A stretch of DNA of 64,000 bases from UKL13-3 sp964392775 (GCA_964392775.1 CAYMRD010000004.1:62001-126000), one strand, 5' to 3'; positions 33,676-42,905 are shown, counted from the stretch's first letter. A program made the numbers and translations. Notes: generated by a model not told the origin, from the sequence alone.

Positions 33676-34020
33676 TTAGATGATGGAAGTTGGAAGTTGG
33701 AGGATGGAGGATGGAGGATGGATGTTGGAGGATGGATGTTGGATGTTGGAGGATGGAAGTTGGAGGATGGAGGATGGAGGATGGATGTTGGAGGATGGAT
33801 GTTGGAGTAAGTCACTTCGAGTAANNNNNNNNNNNNNNNNNNNNNNNNNNNNNNNNNNNNNNNNNNNNNNNNNNNNNNNNNNNNNNNNNNNNNNNNNNNN
33901 NNNNNNNNNNNNNNNNNNNNNNNNACCTTGGGAGGATTGAGGGCAAGCGTTTGTATCGAGAAGTGATTGGATGGAGGTTGGAGGATGGAGGATGGAGGTT
34001 GGAAGTTGGAGGATGGAGTA
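33676..34020 (+). repeat. Minisatellite (GGATGGA / GTTGGAG) interrupted by an assembly gap
   Basis: Tandem, imperfect copies of GGATGGATGTTGGA and GGATGGAAGTTGGA run from 33676 to 33808 and from 33967 to 34017. Between them are REP-like sequences and 100 Ns. All frames through it translate to IHPPSSILQLP-type or MEDGGW-type low complexity and are not genes. Confidence 0.85.
33825..33924. other. Assembly gap (100 Ns)
   Basis: Exactly 100 Ns, a conventional scaffold spacer, so true size is unknown. The bases on either side (GAGTAA | ACCTTGGG) join without change in the ungapped second copy at 34030-34042. The gap may therefore hide extra repeat units or nothing. Confidence 0.97.
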
Positions 34021-34082
34021 AGTCACTTCGAGTAAACCTTGGGAGGATTGAGGGCAAGCGTTTGTATCGAGAAGTGATTGGA
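33925..34082 (+). repeat. Tandem copies of a REP-like repeat
   Basis: ACCTTGGGAGGATTGAGGGC followed by AAGCGTTTGTATCGAGAAGT and GATTGGATGGAGGTT occurs at 33925-33982 and again at 34036-34093. Each copy is preceded by AGTAAGTCACTTCGAGTAA. CACTTCGAGTA and TATCGAGAAGTG are near inverted repeats. A third diverged copy is at 18611-18653. Confidence 0.6.
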
Positions 34083-34130
34083 TGGAGGTTTGAGGTTCAA
34101 TGGAGAACCCATTGCTGTTTGGTGTGCGTG

Positions 34131-34200
34131 CCGGATTGCAGCGGCATCCTTTTGTTGGGGCGGGAGGTGCGGTTGGACAAAAGATACAGCGAAAAGCCGG
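34131..34200 (+). ncRNA. Candidate structured RNA (Flavo-1-like)
   Basis: CCGGATTGCAGCGGCATCCT begins the element; its last half is TTGGACAAAAGATACAGCG and GAAAAGCCGG. CCGG pairs with CCGG, and ATCCTTTTGT with ACAAAAGAT, giving a long interrupted hairpin with a 19-nt G-rich tip. The pattern GATTG-AGCGGCATCC ... AAAGATA-AGCG-AAAGC recurs in many Bacteroidota genomes as I remember it and resembles the Flavo-1 motif. Family name is from memory; the fold is seen in sequence. Confidence 0.45.
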
Positions 34201-34361
34201 TTAACACGCCCTAAAAAAAACGAAGTCGGCCATTTTACAAGAATGCTTAAGCATGAAGTATATTATATTCGCACCGTTTTAGGATTGTGCAGTGGTGTAT
34301 TTGGAATCTTGTAGAGGAGTGCAACACAAACAGCATAAACGAATTAATAGAATTGAGTTAG

Positions 34362-35618
34362 ATGAAAGTATTCAAATTTGGTGGGGCATCGGTGAAAGAT
34401 GCCGCTGCGGTAAAAAATGTGGCCAAAGTGCTTGGCCTTTTTAAAGATGAACAATTGCTGGTTGTGGTATCGGCTATGGGAAAAACCACCAACGCTCTTG
34501 AGCGTTTGGCCGAGGCGTACTATAAGAAGCAAAAGACCAGAAATACAATCTATAAGGAAATCAAATCTTTTCATGATGATATCATTGCCGGGTTGCTTAA
34601 GCACAAAAACAGCAATGCTTACGATGATATCGAAAACCTGTTTATAGAGTTGGAATGTATTTTGGAAACCCGTCCCGAAAGCAGCTTTGATTGTGTATAC
34701 GATCAGATTGTGAGTTATGGAGAGGTGTTTTCGAGCCGCATCATCAGTACCTATTTAAACGAGCTGGGCCGCAGAAACCGCTGGATGGAAGCCCAGAACT
34801 TTATTGTTACCGACAGCACTTACCGCGAAGGAAAGGTTGATTGGGAAGCTACAACAGAGATGATCCAGAAAAAGATGAAGCCGATTGTGGCCAAACAAAT
34901 GGTGGTAACGCAAGGTTTTATCGGTCGTAGTCAGGAATTGAAAACGGTAACATTGGGGCGTGAAGGTTCCGATTACTCGGCTGCTATTTTTGCATACGGA
35001 CTGGATGCCGAGAGCGTGACCATTTGGAAAGATGTGGATGGAGTGATGAATGGAGATCCAAAGAAATTTGCCGATGCCATTAAGCTGGATGCATTGAGCT
35101 ATAGTCATGCCATTGAAATGGCTTATTACGGAGCCACGGTTATTCATCCTAAAACCATACAACCGCTGCAAAGCAAACATATTCCGTTGTATGTAAAATC
35201 GTTTATCAACCCTAAAGGAAAAGGGACAACGGTTTCAACCACCAGCAAAGAAAAAAATATCCCGACCTATATTTCTAAAACCAATCAGGCATTGATTTCC
35301 ATATCAAGCAAGGATTTTTCGTTTATAGTGGAAGACAAGCTAAGCGGTATTTTTTCGTTATTGGCTTCGCACCGTGTGCATATCAACCTCATGCAAAATT
35401 CGGCTATCAGCTTTAGCATTTGTGTAGAGAACAATACCGGGAAACTGGCGTTGCTTAAAAAGGATTTACTCTCTCAGTTTTCGGTGAAGATAAATGAAGG
35501 AGTGGAGTTGCTTACTGTAATGCATTACAATGATAAAGCCTTGCAGGGAATGATTGAAAAACGGGAGATTCTGCTAGAGCAACGCAGCCGCAACGGGGTG
35601 CAGTTTGTGATTAAATAG
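34362..35618 (+). CDS. Aspartate kinase
   Basis: A 418-residue monofunctional aspartokinase. N-terminal MKVFKFGGASVKDAAAVK (KFGGxS ATP-binding motif with Ala for the usual Thr) is followed by the helical substrate region with SYGEVFSSRI. The catalytic TLGREGSDYSAAIFAYGL and WKDVDGVMNGDPK come next. The C-terminal third (from about 300, ALISISSKDFSFI) is an ACT-like regulatory part. It phosphorylates aspartate for lysine, threonine and methionine synthesis. No homoserine dehydrogenase is fused. A palindromic terminator follows. Confidence 0.92.
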   Translation: MKVFKFGGASVKDAAAVKNVAKVLGLFKDEQLLVVVSAMGKTTNALERLAEAYYKKQKTRNTIYKEIKSFHDDIIAGLLKHKNSNAYDDIENLFIELECILETRPESSFDCVYDQIVSYGEVFSSRIISTYLNELGRRNRWMEAQNFIVTDSTYREGKVDWEATTEMIQKKMKPIVAKQMVVTQGFIGRSQELKTVTLGREGSDYSAAIFAYGLDAESVTIWKDVDGVMNGDPKKFADAIKLDALSYSHAIEMAYYGATVIHPKTIQPLQSKHIPLYVKSFINPKGKGTTVSTTSKEKNIPTYISKTNQALISISSKDFSFIVEDKLSGIFSLLASHRVHINLMQNSAISFSICVENNTGKLALLKKDLLSQFSVKINEGVELLTVMHYNDKALQGMIEKREILLEQRSRNGVQFVIK

Positions 35619-35660
35619 AAAAGAATTTATTTTGATGATTATTGGTTTAATGGAATGGTG

Positions 35661-35695
35661 AAAAAATAATGCCTGCAATGCAGGCATTATTTTTT
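35661..35695. terminator. Bidirectional palindromic terminator
   Basis: 17-bp arms 35661-35677 and 35679-35695 are exact reverse complements around one base. Core GCCTGCAATGCAGGC with A/T ends. It separates the convergent aspartate kinase and the 1652-residue secreted protein gene. Confidence 0.85.
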
Positions 35696-38600
35696 AGTGT
35701 AGTACAGATATTTTATGCTCAAATGAGCCTTGAGCCAACTTGATTTTTAGCAGATAAATTCCAGGAGGTAAATCGGCTACAGAAATTTTTACTTCATTAT
35801 TGGTAATATTGGGTATTGCCGATAAAACTTCTACACCCTGAATATTAAATAACGAAATAGAATTCACTAACGTTCCTTCTGGTAAATTAATCGTCATCAT
35901 TTCGTTTGATGGGTTAGGGAACACTGTAATTGCATCAGAAATGGGAGTTTTACCATCTGTTTTATTTGGGACTAAATCGGTAAATGGAGTGGTCTGAGGT
36001 TTTGCTGTTTCGATTTTATCGCAATTCCAGATTGTTTTTGCAAACTCAACAGGAGTAATTAGCCCTTGAACCAACATGTTTTCTTGTGTAAGTTGACAAA
36101 TCCACTTATTCAGAAAGTCGTGGTGTCGACCATCATCAGAAGCTAATAAAGAGTCTAAAAGTAATAAAGCTCTGTTGTAATTATGCTCAAGTCTTAAGGT
36201 TAATAAATAATCTACTGTCAGGTCAAAAGCTTTCTGTTGATTGTTTTTGAATGTAGTGCTGATTAAACTAAGTTGGATTTGCTTTAATAATTCTGTTTCT
36301 GGTGTCGGCATTCCATAAACAATTTGCTTTTGAGAGTATCCCGTTCCTAACAAACTAAGCATTTTATCATAAACGATGCCTTTCAATGATCCAACTTTAT
36401 TTGGGTCTGAGTGATGAAAATCGGAAAAGAGAATGTTTTTGCAAGATGCAAAGGATACGGAGTAATTTTTTGATTTATAAATATTGTGCAACTCTTCATT
36501 TAATGTACTCCCTGATGGAGTTGTTATATTGGAGATGTTTTTGACAAAATAATTTTCTGAAATATCAGATTCTCCTTGCTTTCCATACTCAGGATTGTCG
36601 TCTTGCATTAAAGTAGGGCATAAAGAAGCCAAATCGGGTGGAGTTGTAAGAATACTGTTAACCATTACAGTGCCGTTTCCACTGTTGCCAAATCTTTTAT
36701 AGTCAAATTGTCCTTCTATATAAGGGTTTGGAACAGCGTAATAGAATGAATAAAAGTGATTTGTTTGAGATGGACTTTCTGCCCATTTCCAATAATTGTT
36801 ATTTGCCCATAGCTCATTGACATACATAGAATAGTCCTTGGTCATACTTCCTTCGAATGCATCCAGATCGCTGCTTAAGTTCGAATAGGCATTGTTGATT
36901 TGAATATCACTTGCATAGTATGCCTGAATAGTGGTTCTGTATCCGCTGAGGTCAGATCGTCCTCCAAAGGCCGCAAGGGTTGGGTCCATTATCAAAGATG
37001 CAGAATTGCTAATGGTTATTGCTGCTGGATTGCCACTACTGTATCCGGTAGTTTTAATTCGGCTACACGAAATTGATACTGGTGCATTATTGACAACTAA
37101 TCCTGATACTTTTTGATTAAGAATATTACATCTGATAATGTTTAAGCTACCTCCTGTTGCCCCAGAAAAGTATACTCCTTTTCCTCCAGATATTGGAGGG
37201 CCATTTTGTGAATTTGTTTGAACGTAAATACCCTCCAAATATGTATCAAAGGATTGTGCTTCGAATTTAATTGGTTCGGAACTATTAAGGAATGAGGAAT
37301 TAAATATTTCGGTTTTTGAGTTATATACCTTCAGTGCATTTGCATCTAATTGACTAAATATAACATCATTAATATAGAGAACGTCATTTCCTGTATAAAT
37401 ATTTGACCCCGTAAGTTGTCCATTAAAAATACCGTTGGTAATAGACGTGTTTGAAAAACAATAAGCATCCGCAATGTCCCAATCAGTATTGGCAGAAGTT
37501 AAAGGTTTATTAAAGTAATAATATCCCCCGTTTATGGCACAGTATGAAAAAATAATAGGTGCTGAAAACGTTACGTGTGCACTGCTTATGATTTGCCCGC
37601 CATCTACAGTTATCGGATATGTTGATGTGATGTTTATTTTGTTGTTAGAATTGAATGGCTTAAACTCAAGAACCTTGTCGGTTTTACCTGTTCCCATTAT
37701 ATTAAGCAGCCCATTACCTGTTATATTTACGCTTTTCGTACCATCTCCTCCTGTGAAACAAATGAATCCGTTACCTGTGTAGGTAAAGTGGAAACCATTG
37801 GATAAAACAAGATTAGCTCCCGGTTCAAATTCAATAGAACTTTCATTGTCACTTAACTGAACATTTACATATTCGTCAAAAACTAAGGTAGAACCGTTAT
37901 GGACAATAATCTTAGACGAATTATGTAATATAAGTGCCGACCCATATTCGAACCGGACTGTAGCGTTGTTGTTTATATTGAGAATCCCGGATCTGTTATC
38001 TGTAGATGAGCCTAATTCCATGGTTGAGGTGTTTCTCATGATTACGGTAATGGGTTCCTTTCCGCAGCCTTTGCCACTTAATGATAAGGTAAATACACTA
38101 TTAGGGTCAGGAATAAAAGTATTGAATGATGAACTGTAGATATCAGGTAATAAAATAGGAGTTGAGGTGTTTATTTGTAAACTTGAGAGAGAACTACATG
38201 TAATGCTATGGTAGAGCACATTTCCCGTTGTAAAGCTTGGATTTGAAGGAGAGGTCGACTTTTGATACCCAAAGTTGAGCGGGTAAAAATACAGTTCTCC
38301 TCCACTGATGCTAAGAAGTTGCTGTATTGCTTCATCATAAGCCCTTGAGCTGCCTAAAATCTCTGTTGCTAAAATAAATCCGGATTGTGATGTGGGAATT
38401 GAATGACTTTCGTTCCAAAAATGATTGTTGGCTGACGTTGTAGATGGAGCAGATAAACTTTTAAAGAAGGTAATATTATTTGTGGGAGAATAAATAAAGT
38501 GAGGTTCAGTACCTCCTCCGGGTATTGGCACGTCAATTTGAATTTGCGAAAGGTCATACACGTAAGGGTATCTTAAGTCGCTTGTGTTTAATGCATTACT

Positions 38601-40652
38601 GCTGATGCTGGGAACGAAGCAAAACTGGTCTACGTATACTCCAACTGTTCCTCCAATTGAATGGCTTAATGTATTAATATTGCCACCAGTAAATGATTTT
38701 ACTGATTGATAACCTCCCGGGGCATTGTCATACGACATGAAACCTTCACTGTTAGCAGAACTGTACCTATACCAACTGCTAATTTTAGTTGTAGTGCCAG
38801 AAACTGAAAATCCATTCCACACTTGCACATATAAATTTATATCACCTTTGTAAAACTCTGCACTAGGCTGGTTCTCTGGTAGTCCTCTGAGTTTAAAATC
38901 AATATTTAGAGTAGCAGAGGCAATAAGAGGAAACATTGCAACTTGTTTTGATGTAAGTTCTCCGATTAACATATTATCGGGTAAAAAATCGTATCCTAAA
39001 TCTGAAGGATACTGTTGCCCTTTGGCTGCAATGCTCCCATTGCTAATGGCAATTTCCCTGCAATTAGATAAGCCGCCAAATGTCAGGTAATAATCATAAA
39101 AGGCTTTGTTAGCCGGCCCTGTCCATACACTATCTCTGTTTTTTACAAACATTTCGTTGTTGTCGTAAACATTTGAAATCAACAACTGCTTGGCTGCCGG
39201 GCAGTTTATAGTGGTAATTCCATCCCTAAAGGATTTGGGAAGGTTGAATAACTCTTTTATTTCTCCTTCTATGTTCACATTAACATCGGGCAGAAACCAC
39301 GGAGTTCTCACTCTTATCTCTTTAATTTGGGAGATTGATTCAAGTTGCTTCATCAGCAACTGAATGGAACGAGGTACGTAAGCACCTTTATGTGGTGCAT
39401 CAAGGCTAAAAAACACATCTGTTTCGTGGTCAATATTTTCATTTTCAAGCTGTTTTAACCCGAGGTGGCCAATTACGCCTCCCATACTGATGCCCAGTAC
39501 CATATTGGCATCCGTGCTTCCGTTTGCATGTTTAAGTGTATTTATTTCATTTAATATTTGCTTAAAAAGTGCTGTGTTACGTTCAATAAAATCACCTCCG
39601 TTATTGTAGTCTATATATACTAGGTCATAACCTTGCGCTTCCAATTCTTCTAAAAGTTCTTTGGTTTCCTCATACCTTATCAATTTCAACAGAGTTTCGC
39701 TATAATTGAAATCGTTTAATGGATCAAATGGCTCCAAGATAATCAATGGTTTTGTAAGCTGTGTTTTACCACATCCTAAAGCAATTGTAACGGTTGCCCC
39801 ACTGTGGTTGGATGTAGGGATAATGTGCCAATCATTACTAGGGTCATAATCATAAACTGGTAGGCTTGCTCTTTTTTGGAAGAATACAGGAGAGATTCCC
39901 CCTTGAACACGGCCATTAGCATACCATACAATGAACTCAGCCAACATATCTCCTTCAAATTGTGTAGCATCAATGGTTAAAGGTACATCAGGGTATAAGA
40001 TATAATAAATGTCGGTATTGCTAAAGTGTATGGTAACTCCACTAATATCCATTCCCGTATTGGATAAAACCAAATCAGACGGCAACATCCATGTGAGCAT
40101 ACCTTGTTCAAAACGATCAGCACCCGGAGCAATGGCAAAGGCATTATTTTGCCCGTAAATGCCCATCCATGCATTAGGGCCGGATCTGATAACCGGGTCT
40201 GCTTCTGTTAATTCAAGTATACCATTGGCAAGTACATCGGGTAAAATATAGTTGTAATCAACATCAAACAGTACCAAAGGTGTAATATGGTTAGCGGTAT
40301 AGGTATCAACCTTATTTCGTAAAACATCAGTGCTGTCCAGCAAGGTTGCCGTATCGCCTAAGTTTGCCATCTGAAACGCGGTATGCATACTGCAAATGGT
40401 TTCAAAGTGAGTGGTATCGTCTACCTCTAATTGTCCGGTATGTTTTTGCGGGTCAATCCAGTTAATGGCCCTGTCTATTAAATACCCGGTATTAACGGTA
40501 CTCAGATCAATTTCAGAAAACAAGTTGGTCCATTTGGCTGGAAATTCATAATCGGTACTGTCGTAAAAATCAGTTCCGGATTGGGTGTAAACGATTTGAG
40601 CCTGTATTTGTGTTGTTACCAACCACACAAATACTAAAAATAAACGTTTCAT
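35694..40652 (-). CDS. Giant T9SS-secreted protein: alpha/beta hydrolase plus beta-helix
   Basis: A 1652-residue protein with a signal peptide (MKRLFLVFVWLVTTQIQAQ). Residues about 300-500 look like an alpha/beta hydrolase of the PGAP1/lipase type: KPLIILEPFDPLN, YDLVYIDYNNGGD, nucleophile elbow GISMGGVIGHLGL (Ser near 389), and DAPHKGAY. A long central part (about 850-1330) has the repetitive Asn/Gly/Ser pattern of a right-handed beta-helix (NNATVRFEYGSALILHNSS). A helical segment (about 1430-1540) and a type A sorting domain (VFPNPSNEMMTINLP to HKISVLH) end it. Probably a surface or released esterase or lipase-like enzyme; substrate unknown. Confidence 0.82.
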   Translation of the reverse strand: MKRLFLVFVWLVTTQIQAQIVYTQSGTDFYDSTDYEFPAKWTNLFSEIDLSTVNTGYLIDRAINWIDPQKHTGQLEVDDTTHFETICSMHTAFQMANLGDTATLLDSTDVLRNKVDTYTANHITPLVLFDVDYNYILPDVLANGILELTEADPVIRSGPNAWMGIYGQNNAFAIAPGADRFEQGMLTWMLPSDLVLSNTGMDISGVTIHFSNTDIYYILYPDVPLTIDATQFEGDMLAEFIVWYANGRVQGGISPVFFQKRASLPVYDYDPSNDWHIIPTSNHSGATVTIALGCGKTQLTKPLIILEPFDPLNDFNYSETLLKLIRYEETKELLEELEAQGYDLVYIDYNNGGDFIERNTALFKQILNEINTLKHANGSTDANMVLGISMGGVIGHLGLKQLENENIDHETDVFFSLDAPHKGAYVPRSIQLLMKQLESISQIKEIRVRTPWFLPDVNVNIEGEIKELFNLPKSFRDGITTINCPAAKQLLISNVYDNNEMFVKNRDSVWTGPANKAFYDYYLTFGGLSNCREIAISNGSIAAKGQQYPSDLGYDFLPDNMLIGELTSKQVAMFPLIASATLNIDFKLRGLPENQPSAEFYKGDINLYVQVWNGFSVSGTTTKISSWYRYSSANSEGFMSYDNAPGGYQSVKSFTGGNINTLSHSIGGTVGVYVDQFCFVPSISSNALNTSDLRYPYVYDLSQIQIDVPIPGGGTEPHFIYSPTNNITFFKSLSAPSTTSANNHFWNESHSIPTSQSGFILATEILGSSRAYDEAIQQLLSISGGELYFYPLNFGYQKSTSPSNPSFTTGNVLYHSITCSSLSSLQINTSTPILLPDIYSSSFNTFIPDPNSVFTLSLSGKGCGKEPITVIMRNTSTMELGSSTDNRSGILNINNNATVRFEYGSALILHNSSKIIVHNGSTLVFDEYVNVQLSDNESSIEFEPGANLVLSNGFHFTYTGNGFICFTGGDGTKSVNITGNGLLNIMGTGKTDKVLEFKPFNSNNKINITSTYPITVDGGQIISSAHVTFSAPIIFSYCAINGGYYYFNKPLTSANTDWDIADAYCFSNTSITNGIFNGQLTGSNIYTGNDVLYINDVIFSQLDANALKVYNSKTEIFNSSFLNSSEPIKFEAQSFDTYLEGIYVQTNSQNGPPISGGKGVYFSGATGGSLNIIRCNILNQKVSGLVVNNAPVSISCSRIKTTGYSSGNPAAITISNSASLIMDPTLAAFGGRSDLSGYRTTIQAYYASDIQINNAYSNLSSDLDAFEGSMTKDYSMYVNELWANNNYWKWAESPSQTNHFYSFYYAVPNPYIEGQFDYKRFGNSGNGTVMVNSILTTPPDLASLCPTLMQDDNPEYGKQGESDISENYFVKNISNITTPSGSTLNEELHNIYKSKNYSVSFASCKNILFSDFHHSDPNKVGSLKGIVYDKMLSLLGTGYSQKQIVYGMPTPETELLKQIQLSLISTTFKNNQQKAFDLTVDYLLTLRLEHNYNRALLLLDSLLASDDGRHHDFLNKWICQLTQENMLVQGLITPVEFAKTIWNCDKIETAKPQTTPFTDLVPNKTDGKTPISDAITVFPNPSNEMMTINLPEGTLVNSISLFNIQGVEVLSAIPNITNNEVKISVADLPPGIYLLKIKLAQGSFEHKISVLH

Positions 40653-40674
40653 AGTGTTAGGTTATAAGGTTAGG

Positions 40675-41250
40675 TTATTTTTTGATATCAAAACGGCCAT
40701 CTGTGATATGCATTATATTCCCATCTCTATCATACAGATTGAAAGCAAAAGTTCCGGAGAAAATTCCTTTATTGTAATCTACCATAGAGAATTGAACAAA
40801 CCCTGTTTGTAAGGTGTCGGCCTCGTAGTAAATAGTGCGATCAACGTTTGAATATAGTCCAGTACTTTTAGTTAAATTGTTAGCCGGAAAAAAAATAGTT
40901 ATGGTGTCATTTATAGGATTCAATGTAAATGATAAGGCATCTTTAGATAGTGAATTGTAGGTGCTAATATTGATTTGATTAAACCAAATGTCCGCAGTTA
41001 ATCCAGGGTTTAACCATCCATCTTTAGGAGTCCAATTTTTACCATTAATTTTACAGCCAAAAAAGTTGTAGCCTTTGGTGGTTATTGGGGGTAAGCAGGT
41101 ATCGCAATAAGTAGGTTTGGTACTAACTGGTTTTGTGGGTGTGTGTGGGGTATCCGTATCTGTTGTTTTTTTGCAGCCGGTAATCAATAATGGCATACTT
41201 AGCAATAAAGCTGCAAAAAGTGCTAAGGCCATTTGCGTAGTGGCTTTCAT
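40675..41250 (-). CDS. Lipoprotein of unknown function
   Basis: About 191 residues from the ATG opening MKATTQMALALFAALLLSMP, which leads to lipobox LITGC with KK after the cysteine; ATGs 30 and 60 nt upstream are in frame but give an overlong signal. A Thr/Pro-rich linker (DTDTPHTPTKP) follows, then a beta-rich domain (YNFFGCKINGKNWTPKDGWL to HITDGRFDIKK). Similar lipoproteins with CKINGKxW accompany secreted proteins in this phylum. It lies 22 nt upstream of the giant T9SS gene, so the two are probably co-transcribed. Confidence 0.7.
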   Translation of the reverse strand: MKATTQMALALFAALLLSMPLLITGCKKTTDTDTPHTPTKPVSTKPTYCDTCLPPITTKGYNFFGCKINGKNWTPKDGWLNPGLTADIWFNQINISTYNSLSKDALSFTLNPINDTITIFFPANNLTKSTGLYSNVDRTIYYEADTLQTGFVQFSMVDYNKGIFSGTFAFNLYDRDGNIMHITDGRFDIKK

Positions 41251-41550
41251 GTGCTTTTTGTTTACAACCAGGTTATTCATTTTTGTATTTATTATAACGA
41301 TACAAATCAAAGTGATTGAAAAATGGGAAATTCCCTAATTTTTTGGGAAATTTCCCTGGTTGTTTATTTTGAGTTGTGTTTTAAAGATGTATTTTAGCAT
41401 TAAATAACTATCCACTTTTAGGCAAGTCAATCTTAATTGTAATAAAAATGTGTTTTAACGGCAGCGAAACGCTGCGTTCTTTCGCTGTGAACGCTGCGGT
41501 TTAAATATTGTTGACTATAAACGGATACTCATTTAGCATTATATAACCCT

Positions 41551-42165
41551 ATGAAAACGTATAATATAGCCATCATTGATGACTGCCCGGTTTGGAGAAC
41601 CCTTATCGAGTATCAATTACACAAATCGTCCTTGTTTAAGGTTTGCATGCAGTGTGAATGGATTGGTGATATTGAATCAAATATTGCACACTTATCGCAA
41701 GCCGATATGGTGTTGTTGGATATTTACCTGCCCACAACTGACGGGTACAGTATTTATAAAATTATCAGGGAACACCTGCCACAGCTACCTGTTGTTGTTT
41801 TTTCATCATCATCGCACAATTATGATATAAGCAGGTTTATGCATACGGATATTTTGGGCTATATCAATAAGTGCCGAATCGAGAATTTAGTGGAAGACTT
41901 ATCTGTATTGCTTAATCTCAAACACAAAAATGGCTATAAGTACAATCCGATTAAGGATGAGGAGATGAGGTTATTACATCTTGTGTGTATGAAAAAGACC
42001 AATGATGAAATAGCTGAACAAATTAATGTGGATGCGAAAACGGTAGAGAATAAGTTGAATAAGTTATGCGATAAACTTTACATTGAACATAAAAAAATAG
42101 CGGTATATGAATTTTGTGTTCAATATGGTTTTTGGAATCCATGGAAACATACAATGGTATTGTAG
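41551..42165 (+). CDS. Orphan response regulator with LuxR-like output domain
   Basis: A 204-residue protein: receiver domain (1-120) with acidic pair IIDDCPVW, acceptor Asp57 (VLLDIYLPTTDGY) and VVFSSSSH. The C-terminal region about 135-195 has the pattern of a LuxR/GerE helix-turn-helix (KDEEMRLLHLVCMKKTNDEI, AEQINVDAKTVENKLNKLCD). The usual Lys of the receiver may be that in GYINKCR. No kinase is adjacent. A small hairpin GCAGCGAAACGCTGC (41461-41475) lies in its leader. Confidence 0.85.
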   Translation: MKTYNIAIIDDCPVWRTLIEYQLHKSSLFKVCMQCEWIGDIESNIAHLSQADMVLLDIYLPTTDGYSIYKIIREHLPQLPVVVFSSSSHNYDISRFMHTDILGYINKCRIENLVEDLSVLLNLKHKNGYKYNPIKDEEMRLLHLVCMKKTNDEIAEQINVDAKTVENKLNKLCDKLYIEHKKIAVYEFCVQYGFWNPWKHTMVL

Positions 42166-42514
42166 CATAATATCAGAGCCTGTTTTATACTCTTGCCAAA
42201 TGCAGAACAGGCCAGCTCCTGTTCAAATAATTCTGACAAAAGCTAACACAACAAGATGCAGGCTGCGGTTGATCTTACGTTCACAATTTTTCCATAACCT
42301 CCTGCATTTTCTATCCAGCTAAAGGAGCGTTACACAACTCATCTTTGGGGAATAACAGGAAAGGAGTGTAGCTCATTTCGTTTGGCTTAAATTCTTTATT
42401 CTTTATCTGCCTATGCCCTCATACTTTGTATGTTTTATTCAACACAGATAGATTTTGAACAGGCTCTGAGATTTTGTGTAACGCTATTTCAGGACGAAAC
42501 AAATCGTTAAAAGT
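42166..42514. other. Gene-free gap bounded by inverted repeats
   Basis: TCAGAGCCTGTT (42173-42184) and AACAGGCTCTGA (42458-42469) are perfect inverted repeats 273 nt apart. Just beyond, AGCGTTACACAA (42327-42338) and TTGTGTAACGCT (42475-42486) form a second pair. No gene is visible between them. Could be a short non-autonomous element or a remnant; no clear target duplication was found. Confidence 0.35.
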
Positions 42515-42548
42515 AAAAGAGGAGTAAGTTTCCTTACTCCTCTTTTTT
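42515..42548 (+). terminator. Intrinsic terminator
   Basis: AAAAGAGGAGTAAG (42515-42528), loop TTTC, and the exact complement (42533-42546) followed by further Ts. Perfect 14-bp stem between the response regulator and the DUF3467 gene. Confidence 0.85.
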
Positions 42549-42564
42549 TATGCGAATCAATTTG

Positions 42565-42572
42565 TACATTTG
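42565..42572 (+). promoter_or_regulatory. -7 box of the DUF3467 gene
   Basis: TACATTTG matches TAnnTTTG and lies 18 nt before the ATG at 42591. A matching TTTG-type -33 box is not obvious because the terminator occupies that place. Confidence 0.4.
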
Positions 42573-42590
42573 GCCTGTCAATATTTAATC

Positions 42591-42905
42591 ATGGAAAACG
42601 AAAACAACAACAACAATCAAATCAATATAGAATTGAGCGAAGAAATGGCGGAGGGTACATACAGCAATCTGGCCATTATCACACATTCAAATTCGGAGTT
42701 TGTAGTAGACTTTATCCACATCATGCCGGGTGTTCCAAAGGCTAAGGTAAAATCACGTATTGTGCTCACGCCCGAGCATGCAAAACGGTTGTATTTAGCT
42801 TTGGGCGATAATATCACCAAATACGAAGATGCGAACGGAACCATTAAGTTTCATGACGGACCGGCTATTCCAATGAACTTTGGCGGACCTACCGGGCAGG
42901 CTTAA
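42591..42905 (+). CDS. DUF3467 family protein
   Basis: A 104-residue soluble protein from ATG 42591 (an upstream in-frame TTG is rejected because it lies inside the promoter box). The family pattern is clear: EMAEGTYSNLAIITHSNSEF, then VVDFIHIMPGVPKAKVKSRI and LTPEHAKRLYLALGDNITKY. An Asn-rich start (ENENNNNNQ) precedes it. Function is unknown; members are small and widespread. Its stop overlaps the convergent membrane-protein gene by 4 nt. Confidence 0.9.
   Translation: MENENNNNNQINIELSEEMAEGTYSNLAIITHSNSEFVVDFIHIMPGVPKAKVKSRIVLTPEHAKRLYLALGDNITKYEDANGTIKFHDGPAIPMNFGGPTGQA

Noticed and set aside
33676..34017. Possible CRISPR array or tandem gene repeats
   Set aside because: The units are short, directly adjacent and variable in length, without uniform spacers. 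All reading frames through them give low-complexity peptides. It is a minisatellite.
34362..34400. Aspartate kinase GGAS instead of GGTS as inactivating change
   Set aside because: The Ala variant occurs in active monofunctional enzymes of this phylum as far as I recall, and all other catalytic motifs are intact.
41455..41515. GCAGCG/CGCTGC hairpins upstream of the response regulator as a riboswitch
   Set aside because: Short GC hairpins without conserved aptamer features; could be a small repeat or an attenuator, not supportable as a riboswitch.
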